From an uncultured Roseobacter sp. (GTDB lineage Bacteria; Pseudomonadota; Alphaproteobacteria; Rhodobacterales; Rhodobacteraceae): a DNA stretch of 64,000 nucleotides. Made by a program: the position numbers and the translations under genes. Shown here in pieces: positions 36,204 through 44,785 of the stretch; positions within the stretch are counted from its first letter, which is position 1; every line of letters starts with the position of its first letter. The stretch covers positions 620,001 through 684,000 of the forward strand of contig NZ_CANKYM010000002.1 of the NCBI RefSeq assembly GCF_947488185.1. The letters run 5' to 3'. The notes beneath the pieces were generated by a model. That model made no database searches and had not been told where the DNA came from. It worked only from the letters and a program-made list of their open reading frames with translations.

Positions 36204-37961
36204 ATGGCGTGCAACATCGACCGACATGATACGGATATTCTGATCCTCGGCACGGGCGGAGCGGGGCTTTTCGCCGCGCTGCACGCACAGCAGGCGGCAC
36301 CAGAAGGCACAAAAATCACCGTCGCGGTCAAGGGGCTGATCGGCAAATGCGGCTGCACGCGGATGGTGCAGGGCGGCTACAACGTGGCGCTGGGCGGTGG
36401 CGACACGGTCGAGCGGCATTTCATGGACACGATTGAGGGCGGCAAATGGCTGCCCAATCAGGACATGGCCTGGCGGCTCTGCGAACAGGCAGTCGTACGC
36501 ATCCGCGAGTTAGAAAACGAGATCGGCTGTTTCTTTGACCGCAATCCCGACGGAACACTGCACCAGAAAGCCTTTGCCGGGCAGACCGCTGACCGGACGG
36601 TGCACAAGGGCGATTTGACGGGCATCGAGATCATCAACCGCCTGATGGAGCAAGTGCTGAGCCGCCCTGTTGAAAAGCTGCAGGAACACCGGGCCGTGGG
36701 GTTGATCCCCACGAAGGACGGCAGTGCCTTGGCTGGTGTGCTGATGATCGACATGCGCACGGGGCGCTTTCGGTTTGTGCGCGCCAAGACGGTGCTGATG
36801 GCCACGGGCGGCGGCCCGACCATGTACAAATATCACACGCCCAGCGGTGATAAAACGATGGATGGGTTGGCCATGGCGCTGCGGGCTGGCTTGCCGCTGC
36901 GGGACATGGAGATGGTGCAATTCCACCCCACCGGGCTGCTGGCAGGAGAGCACAGCCGCATGACCGGCACTGTTCTCGAAGAAGGGCTGCGCGGCGCAGG
37001 TGGGCAGTTGCTGAATGCCTCCGGCCAACGGTTCATGTTTGACTACGATGGCAAGGGCGAACGGGCGACCCGCGATGTGGTCAGCCGGGGCATCTACGCT
37101 GAAATGCGCAAGAGCAACGACCCCGATCAGGTGGGCATGTTCATTTCCATGTCTCACCTCGGGCCGGAGAATGTGCGCGCCAAGTTCAAGGGCATGGTAA
37201 AACGCTGCGAGGATAGCGGCTTTGATCTGGCGGGTGGTCTGGTCGAAGTGGTGCCGACCGCGCATTACTTCATGGGGGGCGTTGTTGTCGACGTTGAGAC
37301 GCGCACCGCTCTCGAAGGTCTCTATGTGGCGGGGGAGGATGCAGGCGGCGCCCATGGGTCCAACCGTCTGGGTGGCAACGGGGTGGCGAATTCCACCGTC
37401 TACGGTGGCATTGCTGGCGATACGATGGGTGTCGACATTCGCAGCATGACGACCTTGCGGGACCCGGATGAAGAGGTGCTGGCCGTCGAATATACCCGGG
37501 CCACGCACCCGCTGTCGCAAGCGCCGGACCTGGTTCAACCGCTGCGCAATCGGTTGCAGGAAGCCATGTGGGAGGACGTCGGCGTTATACGCACGGCAAG
37601 CGGGATGACGCGTGGGTTGGACAGGATCAGCGCGATCCGGGATGATCTGATGCAGGTCGGCGTGGCAGCGGAAAACCTGGCCTTCAACCTGACGTGGCAC
37701 GACTGGCTGAACATGGCGAGCCTTTGCGAGGTTTCCGAGGTGATTGCAAAGGCCGGGCTTGCGCGGGAAAACTCCCGCGGCGCGCATTACCGCGAGGATT
37801 TCCCGGAGGCAGGCGCGATGGAGGCTTCCTACTTCACGGTTGCCCAGATGCAGGAGGGTAACGTGAACGTCACCCGGGAGGATGTTGATTTCTCTATTGT
37901 TCGCCCCGGTGAGACGATCTTGCCAGCGGGGGAGCCCGAAACACTGGTGGCTGCGCAATGA
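36204..37961 (+). CDS. SDH/FRD-like flavoprotein subunit lacking the FAD-attachment histidine
   Basis: A 585-residue FAD protein. The dinucleotide motif is DILILGTGGAGLFAALHA. Substrate-site residues of the family are kept: MVQFHPTGLLAGEHSR, EEGLRGAGGQLLNASGQRFM, RDVVSRG (with the catalytic Arg region), the His in TAHYFMGGV, and AHGSNRLGGNGVANS. However, the position where SdhA/FrdA carry the FAD-linking His (S-H-T before AQGG) reads G-C51-T-R-M-V-Q-G-G, so C51 replaces it. FAD is therefore probably non-covalent, which in this superfamily lowers the flavin potential and often prevents succinate oxidation. The enzyme may work in the fumarate-reducing direction or on another dicarboxylate. It overlaps the next gene by ATGA. 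Confidence 0.88.
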   Translation: MACNIDRHDTDILILGTGGAGLFAALHAQQAAPEGTKITVAVKGLIGKCGCTRMVQGGYNVALGGGDTVERHFMDTIEGGKWLPNQDMAWRLCEQAVVRIRELENEIGCFFDRNPDGTLHQKAFAGQTADRTVHKGDLTGIEIINRLMEQVLSRPVEKLQEHRAVGLIPTKDGSALAGVLMIDMRTGRFRFVRAKTVLMATGGGPTMYKYHTPSGDKTMDGLAMALRAGLPLRDMEMVQFHPTGLLAGEHSRMTGTVLEEGLRGAGGQLLNASGQRFMFDYDGKGERATRDVVSRGIYAEMRKSNDPDQVGMFISMSHLGPENVRAKFKGMVKRCEDSGFDLAGGLVEVVPTAHYFMGGVVVDVETRTALEGLYVAGEDAGGAHGSNRLGGNGVANSTVYGGIAGDTMGVDIRSMTTLRDPDEEVLAVEYTRATHPLSQAPDLVQPLRNRLQEAMWEDVGVIRTASGMTRGLDRISAIRDDLMQVGVAAENLAFNLTWHDWLNMASLCEVSEVIAKAGLARENSRGAHYREDFPEAGAMEASYFTVAQMQEGNVNVTREDVDFSIVRPGETILPAGEPETLVAAQ

Positions 37962-38287
37962 GCGAGGCCGTTGTCGCATTCCTTACGCTGGCGTGCAGCA
38001 TCGTGCTGGCCTTTGTCACCGCCCGCATGTCCGCCCGGAACGATCTTGAAAAGCTACGCGAAGAGATGAAGCTGGATTATTCTGTCGAAGCCGCGATCCG
38101 GCATCTGCTGGAAAACCAGAGCTACCAGAAGCGCAGCCTCAAGAAGATCAAGCACCACCTGCGTGGGTTCGAAAACGACGATGCGCTGCGCATGGCGTTG
38201 ATCCGGGCGGGGGCGGTCGCGTTCTCCGGGTCCGGTGAGGATGAAATGTGGGGGCTGGTGTCGCGCAACCGGGAGGATTTCAGATGA
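37958..38287 (+). CDS. Small membrane-anchored protein between SDH-like and fumarase genes
   Basis: A 109-residue protein I do not recognise. It has one N-terminal hydrophobic helix (about 4-22), a charged helical region (ARNDLEKLREEMKLDYSVEA) and a conserved-looking HHLRGFENDDALRMALIRAG stretch. It overlaps both neighbours by ATGA, so it is translated in strict coupling with the flavoprotein and fumarase. The C-terminal part, including GAVAFSGSGEDEMWGL, could be cytoplasmic and act in assembly or complex contact; that is inference. Confidence 0.75.
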   Translation: MSEAVVAFLTLACSIVLAFVTARMSARNDLEKLREEMKLDYSVEAAIRHLLENQSYQKRSLKKIKHHLRGFENDDALRMALIRAGAVAFSGSGEDEMWGLVSRNREDFR

Positions 38288-39240
38288 TTTCCATCGATCT
38301 CATTCAAAAGACGGCTGAAACCCTGATGGACAAGGCGGCAATCGAGATCCCTCAGGATTATCTCGACGGGCTGCGCGCTGCGGCGGCAACGGAAGATGGC
38401 GATCTTTCGTCCTTCGTTTTGCAGGCGATGCTGGAGAATTACGAAGCTGCGAAGGAAGACAGGCGCGCGATGTGTGGCGACACGGGCGTGCCGCGCTGGT
38501 TCGTGAAGATGGGCAATGACGCGCGGATTGAAGGGGGGCCCATTGCGTTGGAGGCCGCCCTACGTCGGGCCACGGCCAATGCGACAACGGGCGTGCCTTT
38601 GCGGCCCAACCGGGTGCACCCGCTCTGGCGCACGGATCACAACAACAACGTCGGCATCGGCGCGCCGGAGATTGAATACGGGTTCGAGCCGGAAGGGGAG
38701 TGGATTGATCTGATCACCGTACACAAGGGCGGGCTTTTCGGCACGGATTACCGGATGCTGTTTCCGTCTGACGGCATTCAGGGGATCAAGCGGTTCTACC
38801 TCGACAGTCTCGTCGCCTTCGGCAAACGCGGGCTCGCGTGCCAACCCGCGATCATCGGCATCGGGCTCGGGGGATCGAAAGACACCTGCATGGTGCTGGG
38901 CAAGCGCGCCTCGGTCCTGCGCACGGTGGGCAGCCGGAACTCCGATCCAAAGATTGCGGCGATGGAGGATGAGTTCAAGGAACTGGGCAATTCAATCGGT
39001 ATGGGGGCGATGGGATTTGTCGGTAAAAACATGGTGATAGACTGCAATATTGAAGTCGGATATTGCCACACTGGCGGTATGCAGATGTCGGTGCATGCGT
39101 TCTGCCTGTCGTCGCGCCGGGCCGTTGCACGTATTTTTCCCGATGGCCGCGTCGAGCATCGCACAGACCCCGATTGGTTTACCGACTATCAGCGCCGCGA
39201 GACCATAGACTGGGAACCGGCGCGGGAGGCTGCAGAATGA
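38284..39240 (+). CDS. Class I fumarase / tartrate dehydratase alpha subunit
   Basis: A 318-residue 4Fe-4S hydro-lyase subunit of the FumA-N/TtdA type. Cluster ligands by position are C64 (AMCGDTGVP), C186 (GLACQPAIIGIGLGGSKD) and C261 (GYCHTGGMQ). The beta subunit follows as a separate gene, as in L-tartrate dehydratase and two-subunit fumarases. It could hydrate fumarate to malate, mesaconate to citramalate, or dehydrate tartrate. The ATG at 38284 overlaps the preceding stop. Being coupled with an SDH-like complex suggests a two-step conversion: dehydrogenation of a succinate-type acid, then hydration, or the reverse. Confidence 0.88.
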   Translation: MISIDLIQKTAETLMDKAAIEIPQDYLDGLRAAAATEDGDLSSFVLQAMLENYEAAKEDRRAMCGDTGVPRWFVKMGNDARIEGGPIALEAALRRATANATTGVPLRPNRVHPLWRTDHNNNVGIGAPEIEYGFEPEGEWIDLITVHKGGLFGTDYRMLFPSDGIQGIKRFYLDSLVAFGKRGLACQPAIIGIGLGGSKDTCMVLGKRASVLRTVGSRNSDPKIAAMEDEFKELGNSIGMGAMGFVGKNMVIDCNIEVGYCHTGGMQMSVHAFCLSSRRAVARIFPDGRVEHRTDPDWFTDYQRRETIDWEPAREAAE

Positions 39241-39905
39241 AAATCCGCGAGGTCACGCTGTCCACGACGCCAACCCCAGAGGCCATTGCTGATCTGCGTC
39301 TGGGCGATATCGTCTACCTTGATGGGTTGATCTACACCGCGCGCGAAGGCGTTTACATGCGCGCGCTGGAGGATAAGGCCAACATTCCCATGGAACTGCC
39401 CTCGCAAAGTGCCGCGAATTTCCACTGCTCGCCCGCCGCAGTGATCCGAGAAGATGGGTCGTTTGATCTGGGCGCGGTCACGGCGACAGCCAGTTTTCGC
39501 TTTGCCAAGTGGTTGCCGGAATGGATGGCCAAGACCGGTGCCCGGCTGATCATCGGGAAGGGGGGTATGTCGTCCAAGGATTACAAGGACTACTTCGTGC
39601 CGAACGGGGCGGTCTATCTGTCCACGGTTGGGTACGGCACCGGCGCGCTGCTGGGGCGCGGGGTGGAGACGGTAGAGGCGGTGCATTGGCATGAGGAGCT
39701 GGGCATCGCCCAGGCGATGTGGGTGATCCGGGCGCGGCGTATGGGCCCGTTCATCGTGGCCTCAAACCTTGACGGCGACTGCCTGTTCGAGCGTGAGAAT
39801 GCCAAGATCGTGCAAAATCTGGATCGGGTTTATGAAGGCACGCGGCCCGCCGTGCTCAAGCGCTACGGCGAGACGGACGACCGGTCTGACGAGGTGATCG
39901 GTTAG
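39237..39905 (+). CDS. Class I fumarase / tartrate dehydratase beta subunit
   Basis: A 222-residue FumA-C/TtdB-type subunit. The conserved stretches are LRLGDIVYLDGLIYTARE, RLIIGKGGMSSKDY (the GKGGM substrate-binding loop) and WVIRARRMGPFIVASNLDGD. It overlaps the alpha subunit by ATGA, so the two form a heterodimer or heterotetramer. The end of the gene is 7 bp from the convergent TSUP gene, so this is the last gene of the operon. Confidence 0.88.
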   Translation: MKIREVTLSTTPTPEAIADLRLGDIVYLDGLIYTAREGVYMRALEDKANIPMELPSQSAANFHCSPAAVIREDGSFDLGAVTATASFRFAKWLPEWMAKTGARLIIGKGGMSSKDYKDYFVPNGAVYLSTVGYGTGALLGRGVETVEAVHWHEELGIAQAMWVIRARRMGPFIVASNLDGDCLFERENAKIVQNLDRVYEGTRPAVLKRYGETDDRSDEVIG

Positions 39906-39912
39906 CTCCGCG

Positions 39913-40656
39913 TCAGAACAGCTCGCGCAGCAGCAGGACCGTACCGGAGATAAAACACACTGCGATCAGCAACCGGCGAAAGGTCTCATCCTCAAGCCTG
40001 CGGAACACGACAATGCCGATTTGCGCCGCCACGATGGCCGTGGGCAGCGCAACGGCGAGGTGCAGCAGGGTCTGTCTGTGATAGGCGCCGTTCCAGGCGA
40101 GCATCACGGCGGTCAGGGCCAGCACGGTCACGTTGAACGGTTGCAGCACGGCGCGGGTTTCATATTTGGGCCATGCCCGCATGGAGCACCACATCGTTGG
40201 CAGCGCGCCGGACAGAGAGGCCGCACCGCCCAGGACACCGCCCAGAAACCCAACGCTGCAATCCATAATCGGGGTCGGGTGGTCGATTTTTGGCAAGGTA
40301 CGGCGGAGCGTGAAAAATCCGCCGTACAGGATCAGGAAAAACGCGACGAGCAGTTTGAGCGCGGTCACGTCGATCTGCTTGAGAGAGGCGACGCCCAGCG
40401 GAATGCCGATGATCGCAGGCAGAAGAAACCGGGCCAACCGGCGCGGGTTTTGTGTCAGTGCACCGCGCACGACCCAGAGGCCTTGGAGCCCGCTGACCAC
40501 CGAGATCACCACGATGATGGCGACGGCTTCGACGGCGGGCATGATGGTGAGAAAAAACCCCAGGGCAAAGAGCGAGGTGCCGAACCCGGCCAGACCGTTG
40601 ATGAAACCGCCCGCCAGCGCGCCGATCACCAGATAGGTCATCTCTTCGGCGCTCAT
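39913..40656 (-). CDS. TSUP (TauE/SafE) family membrane permease
   Basis: A 247-residue protein with about seven to eight hydrophobic segments. The paired TSUP motif is visible: GALAGGFINGLAGFGTSLFAL near the N-terminus and VGFLGGVLGGAASLSGALP mid-protein. TSUP proteins export or import sulfonates, sulfite, thiosulfate or small organic acids. The ATG at 40656 overlaps the LysR stop as ATGA, so it is co-expressed with the regulator. Its link to the acid-metabolising genes on either side is positional only. Confidence 0.87.
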   Translation of the reverse strand: MSAEEMTYLVIGALAGGFINGLAGFGTSLFALGFFLTIMPAVEAVAIIVVISVVSGLQGLWVVRGALTQNPRRLARFLLPAIIGIPLGVASLKQIDVTALKLLVAFFLILYGGFFTLRRTLPKIDHPTPIMDCSVGFLGGVLGGAASLSGALPTMWCSMRAWPKYETRAVLQPFNVTVLALTAVMLAWNGAYHRQTLLHLAVALPTAIVAAQIGIVVFRRLEDETFRRLLIAVCFISGTVLLLRELF

Positions 40657-41564
40657 GCAGCGGGTTCTGTACTGGTCTGTGCGCCGAAGGCGCCGATCTG
40701 AACCGACCGCAGGCAAACGCTGTGCAGTTCCGTCAGGATTGGCCCGTGCGCCGTGTCGCGCGGAAAGGCGAGGCCCAGCCGCCGGACCGGCGCGTCCTCC
40801 CCCAGCGACAGGCGTTTCAGCGGCAGAGGGTTGTTGGTCTTGACCGCCCGTTTCGGCGCAATCGCCACACCGAGGTTGGCAAACACCATGCTGGAGATTG
40901 CCTCCAGTCCGTCCAATTCCATGGCTTCGCTGACGCGGATGTTCTTTTTCTGTAGCCAGCTTTCGATCATGTGCCCAACCACCGCATCGCGGTTGAAGCG
41001 GATGAACGGGTGCTTGGCCAGCAACTCAAAGGGGTCATCGCTCTGCACATCGCGCGAGGCCAGCAGTTGCAGCGGTTCCTCGGCAATCTCCAGAAACTCC
41101 AGGCCGGCGGGCACCAGCTGGGGCCGTGAGATGATCGCGGCGTCCAAGGCCCCGCGTTCCAGTTGGGATACCAACTGTATTGTCAGCCCCGGAAAGAGAC
41201 GCACGCGCACCTCCGGGTAGGCGTCCACCAGCATGGAAATCGCCGACGGCACCATCGTGGTCAGCGTCGTGGGCAAGGCGCCCAGAGAGACCTCGCCGCT
41301 GACACCACTTTCGCCCAGCACGGAGGGCAGCATCTGGTCGTAGGCGCGCACGACATCGCGGGCCTTGGCCACCAGCGCGCGGCCCAGAGGTGTCAGTTCC
41401 GGCGTGCGTTTGGAACGGTCAAAAAGCTGGATGCCCCAGTTTTCCTCCAGCGCGCGCATCTGCTGACTGACGGCGGCGTGGGTGACGTAAACCGCATCTG
41501 CGGCCGCGCTGAAGGTCTTGTGATCATGCACCGCGATCAGCGTTCGCAGCGTGCGTATCGACAT
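40653..41564 (-). CDS. LysR-family transcriptional regulator
   Basis: A 303-residue LysR protein. The N-terminal helix-turn-helix is LRTLIAVHDHKTFSAAADAV, then THAAVSQQMRALEENWGIQL (about 4-50). The effector domain includes GEVSLGALPTTLTTMVPSAI. It is divergent from tctC with a 149-bp gap holding a TTAC-N7-GTAA box, so it probably controls the TTT transporter and itself with the TSUP gene. LysR proteins in such positions usually sense the transported acid. Confidence 0.9.
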   Translation of the reverse strand: MSIRTLRTLIAVHDHKTFSAAADAVYVTHAAVSQQMRALEENWGIQLFDRSKRTPELTPLGRALVAKARDVVRAYDQMLPSVLGESGVSGEVSLGALPTTLTTMVPSAISMLVDAYPEVRVRLFPGLTIQLVSQLERGALDAAIISRPQLVPAGLEFLEIAEEPLQLLASRDVQSDDPFELLAKHPFIRFNRDAVVGHMIESWLQKKNIRVSEAMELDGLEAISSMVFANLGVAIAPKRAVKTNNPLPLKRLSLGEDAPVRRLGLAFPRDTAHGPILTELHSVCLRSVQIGAFGAQTSTEPAA

Positions 41565-41592
41565 CCAGCAAAATCCTTTTTGTCAGCAGAAC

Positions 41593-41655
41593 TTACCAAT
41601 TCTGTAATTTATTATTACTTCTATGAAGCATGTCTTAACGTTACCAATTGTCAAG
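41593..41655. promoter_or_regulatory. LysR-type binding region upstream of tctC
   Basis: TTAC-N7-GTAA (41593-41607) is a dyad with the T-N11-A form of LysR boxes. The same core TTACCAATT recurs as a half site at 41641-41649, 48 bp away. This layout, a strong palindrome plus a weaker site nearer the tctC start, resembles the recognition and activation sites of LysR regulators. Confidence 0.6.
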
Positions 41656-41713
41656 GGCGCTGTCGGCTTTGCCCGGGGAGGTCCGGAAATAAGACACGAC
41701 TGGGAGGAAAACG

Positions 41714-42688
41714 ATGACATTCAGAACATTGGGCGCGGTCTGCGCCTTGAGCCTTGGCCTGGCGGGAGCCGCCCTGGCGGAGTACCCCGAACGCCCGATT
41801 AACATGGTGATTCCGTACGGGGCAGGCGGGGCGACCGACATCTCCGCCCGTACAATTGCCGAGCCTCTGGGCGCTGCGGTGGGCAAGCCGCTGGTGATGG
41901 CGAATGTCACCGGCGCAGGCGGGGCGACAGGCTCCGTTGCGGTGCAGAACGCCAAGGAAGACGGCTATACGATGCTCTTTGCGCGCGTCGGCTCGCATTC
42001 GGTGAACCCGGCGATGAAAGCCACGCTGCCCTATACGCTGGATGACTTCCGCTTTGTCACCGTCTATGAGATCAACCCGGTGGCCTGCGCGGTCAGCCCG
42101 TCGTCCGGTATCACTTCGATGGAGGATCTGATTGCGAAGGTGGACGAAGGGGGCGTGACCTATTCCTCCTCCGGTGTCGGATCGCTGCTGCATCTGGCCG
42201 CCGTGATGGTGCTGTCAGAGTTCGGCGTCGAGGAACCGCTGACCAAGACCACGCATATCCCGCAGAAGGGCGGGGGGGCTGCGGCCACCGCTGTGCTCAA
42301 TGGCACAGCCACCTTCCTCTGCACCAACTCGTCCGCTATCGCGAGCTTTGTCGCCAACAAACAGCTGGTGCCGCTGATGGTCACCACGGCGGAGCCGGTA
42401 GCCGGGTTCGACGTGCCCACGGCCGCTGATCTGGGTAAACCCGCGCTGCACCAGCTGGTCGGCTGGACAGGCATTGCGGGGCCGGACGGCCTGCCCGATG
42501 ATGTGGCGGATAAATGGGGTGCCTGGATGGCGGCCGCGACGGAAGATCCCGAGTTCCTCGAAAAGATGACCGCACGGGGGTCGGTGATCGAGCTGATGTC
42601 GCCCGAAGACGCCAATGCCTTCATCGAGGGACAGTACAATACCTTTCGGAAACTTGTTGACGATCTGGGCATGAGGATCGAAGGCTAG
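41714..42688 (+). CDS. tctC: Tripartite tricarboxylate transporter binding protein (TctC-like)
   Basis: A 324-residue periplasmic protein with a signal peptide (TLGAVCALSLGLAGAALA) and the mature start EYPERPINMVIPYGAGGATD, typical of the TctC/BugD family. Further family marks are NVTGAGGATGSVAVQNAKED and GVGSLLHLAAVMVL. TctC proteins bind carboxylates such as citrate, tricarballylate or terephthalate. A ribosome site GGGAGG precedes the ATG. It is followed by a terminator-like hairpin that should make this gene more abundant than tctB and tctA. Confidence 0.9.
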   Translation: MTFRTLGAVCALSLGLAGAALAEYPERPINMVIPYGAGGATDISARTIAEPLGAAVGKPLVMANVTGAGGATGSVAVQNAKEDGYTMLFARVGSHSVNPAMKATLPYTLDDFRFVTVYEINPVACAVSPSSGITSMEDLIAKVDEGGVTYSSSGVGSLLHLAAVMVLSEFGVEEPLTKTTHIPQKGGGAAATAVLNGTATFLCTNSSAIASFVANKQLVPLMVTTAEPVAGFDVPTAADLGKPALHQLVGWTGIAGPDGLPDDVADKWGAWMAAATEDPEFLEKMTARGSVIELMSPEDANAFIEGQYNTFRKLVDDLGMRIEG

Positions 42689-42718
42689 GTCCAAGGACCG
42701 CGATGCGCGCGAGACGGA

Positions 42719-42750
42719 AACGCCGGGCACTGTCTCTGCCCGGCGTTTTT
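42719..42750 (+). terminator. Intercistronic terminator/attenuator between tctC and tctB
   Basis: An 11-bp perfect stem (AACGCCGGGCA at 42719-42729, TGCCCGGCGTT at 42737-42747), 7-nt loop, then a T run (the tail reads GTTTTTC). It lies inside the operon, 33 bp before tctB, so it should be partial in vivo. Confidence 0.8.
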
Positions 42751-42782
42751 CATGAGACCCGGAACGGGCGAGGGGAGGAAGG

Positions 42783-43274
42783 ATGACACAACGGCAGGTG
42801 CAATTGCGGCTGGGCTTCGGGGCGCTGCTGGCCGCGATTTTTCTGGCTGTCTACGCCATTCCTGCCTGGGTGTCTTCGCCCAGCAATGTGGGCAATGTCA
42901 TCCTGTCGCCGCTGTTCTGGCCCTACGCGCTGTCGGGCTTCACGGGTCTGGCCGGGCTGGGGCTGGTGTTTTCGGGGTTGCGGCTTGAGGACACCGGCAC
43001 GCCCGTCAACACGCCCAGCGAAAACCCGAATGCCGCCTGGCTGCGGCTGGCGGGCATGGCGGTGATCATGGGGCTGACGATGATCGCCCTGCCGCGTCTG
43101 GGCATGGTGCTGACCTCGATGCTGATCTTTGGCGCCACCGCCTTTCTGGTGCGCACGCGCCATCCGGTCACGGCCGTGTTCTGCGCGGTGATCATCCCGC
43201 TGGTGCTTTACGCGTTTTTTGCGCATGTCGCAGGGGTCGCGATCCCGCAGGGCAACATCCTGAGGCTGCCATGA
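42783..43274 (+). CDS. tctB: Tripartite tricarboxylate transporter small permease (TctB-like)
   Basis: A 163-residue protein with four hydrophobic segments (about 8-26, 42-62, 82-105 and 125-150) and the usual poorly conserved TctB sequence. Its position between TctC and TctA, and a 4-bp ATGA overlap with tctA, identify it. It has the GGGGAGGAAGG ribosome site just before the ATG. Confidence 0.85.
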   Translation: MTQRQVQLRLGFGALLAAIFLAVYAIPAWVSSPSNVGNVILSPLFWPYALSGFTGLAGLGLVFSGLRLEDTGTPVNTPSENPNAAWLRLAGMAVIMGLTMIALPRLGMVLTSMLIFGATAFLVRTRHPVTAVFCAVIIPLVLYAFFAHVAGVAIPQGNILRLP

Positions 43275-44785
43275 GCTTTCTGGACAGTCTCGCCGCGGGC
43301 CTCAGCCTGGTTGGCAATATCGAAAGCTTTCTGGCACTTTTCATGGGCGTCGCCATAGGCGTGATCGGCGGGGCCATTCCGGGCATGTCCGCCACCATGG
43401 CCGTGGCGCTGACCTTGCCCTTCACCTTCGCGATGCAGCCGATCACCGGCATTCTGCTTCTGCTCGGGGTTTACAAGGGCGGCATTTTCGGCGGCTCGAT
43501 CCCGGCGATCCTGATCAAGACACCGGGCACGCCTGCGTCTTCGGCCACGATCCTCGATGGCTACCCGATGGCGGAAAAGGGCGAAGCGGGCCGCGCGCTT
43601 GGCATGGCGCTTTGGGCCTCCTGCACAGCGGATGTGATCTCCAACCTGTCGTTGATCCTCTTTGCGGGCTGGCTCGCCTCCTTCGCGCTCAGCTTCGGAC
43701 CGCCCGAGTTTTTCACGCTGATCCTGTTTTCCCTGACCATCATCGCGGGTGTCTCCGGCGAAAGCCTGCTGCGCGGGGCGCTGTCGGCGCTGCTCGGGTT
43801 GCTGTTGGCGACCATTGGCCTCGATCTGGTCTACGGCACCAACCGTTTTACCTTTGGCGATCCCAACATGATGGGGGGCCTGAACTTCATCGCCGTTCTA
43901 ATCGGGTTGTTTGCCATCCCGGAAATCCTGGCCATGGTCTGGCACCCGACGGCGCATGTGGGCACGGCGCGCAGCCTCGGCAAGAATTGGGTCAGCTTCG
44001 CCGACTACCGCCGCAGCTTCAAATCCATCGTGCGGGGCAGTTTCATCGGGGTGTTCCTCGGCTCCATCCCCGGCATTGGTGCGGCCCCCTCGGCGTTCCT
44101 CAGTTACTCTGAGGCGCGGCGCACGTCGAAAAACAAGGAGAATTTCGGCAAGGGCGAGGTCGAAGGGGTGGCCGCCTCCGAGGCGGGCAACAACGGGGTG
44201 GCGGGGGCCACGCTGATCCCACTGCTGGCGCTAGGGGTGCCGGGCGACGTGATCACCGCCATCATCATTGGCGCCTTCATGATCCACGGTCTGCAGCCCG
44301 GCCCGATGATGTTCATTCTGAACGTGGATATCATTTACGGGCTCTTTATCGGGTTGATCGTTAGTTCGGTGTTTCTATTCCTGATCGGCACCGTCGCCAT
44401 CCGCGGGTTCAAATACGTGGCAGACATCCCCAAGCGCATCCTGATCCCTGCCGTTCTGGTGCTCTGCATCTACGGGGTCTTTGCGGTCAACAACAACATC
44501 TTTGATGTGGGCGTGATGTTCGTCATGGGCTGGGTCGGCTTCATGATGGTGCGCTATCACATCCCCGCCGCGCCCTTTCTGATTGCCTTCATTCTCGGCC
44601 CGTTGCTGGAGGATAATTTCCGCCAGTCGATGCTGATGTCCGGCAGCGACCCGTCCATTTTGGTGCGCGGCCCGATCACATGGTTCTTCTGGGCGATGAC
44701 CCTACTGACCATCATCGCGATTGTGCGGGCGGGCGTGCGGGCGGTGAAAGGCACGCCAGCCCTGTCGCCAAAAGTGAAGGACTAA
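43271..44785 (+). CDS. tctA: Tripartite tricarboxylate transporter large permease (TctA)
   Basis: A 504-residue membrane protein with about 12 helices. TctA motifs are plain: IGVIGGAIPGMSATMAVALT, GVYKGGIFGGSIPAILIKTP and GAAPSAFLSYSEARRTSKNK, followed by GVAASEAGNNGVAGATLIP. These duplicated G-P-rich segments form the transport sites. It imports the acid captured by TctC by secondary transport. It closes the tctCBA operon. Confidence 0.95.
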   Translation: MSFLDSLAAGLSLVGNIESFLALFMGVAIGVIGGAIPGMSATMAVALTLPFTFAMQPITGILLLLGVYKGGIFGGSIPAILIKTPGTPASSATILDGYPMAEKGEAGRALGMALWASCTADVISNLSLILFAGWLASFALSFGPPEFFTLILFSLTIIAGVSGESLLRGALSALLGLLLATIGLDLVYGTNRFTFGDPNMMGGLNFIAVLIGLFAIPEILAMVWHPTAHVGTARSLGKNWVSFADYRRSFKSIVRGSFIGVFLGSIPGIGAAPSAFLSYSEARRTSKNKENFGKGEVEGVAASEAGNNGVAGATLIPLLALGVPGDVITAIIIGAFMIHGLQPGPMMFILNVDIIYGLFIGLIVSSVFLFLIGTVAIRGFKYVADIPKRILIPAVLVLCIYGVFAVNNNIFDVGVMFVMGWVGFMMVRYHIPAAPFLIAFILGPLLEDNFRQSMLMSGSDPSILVRGPITWFFWAMTLLTIIAIVRAGVRAVKGTPALSPKVKD

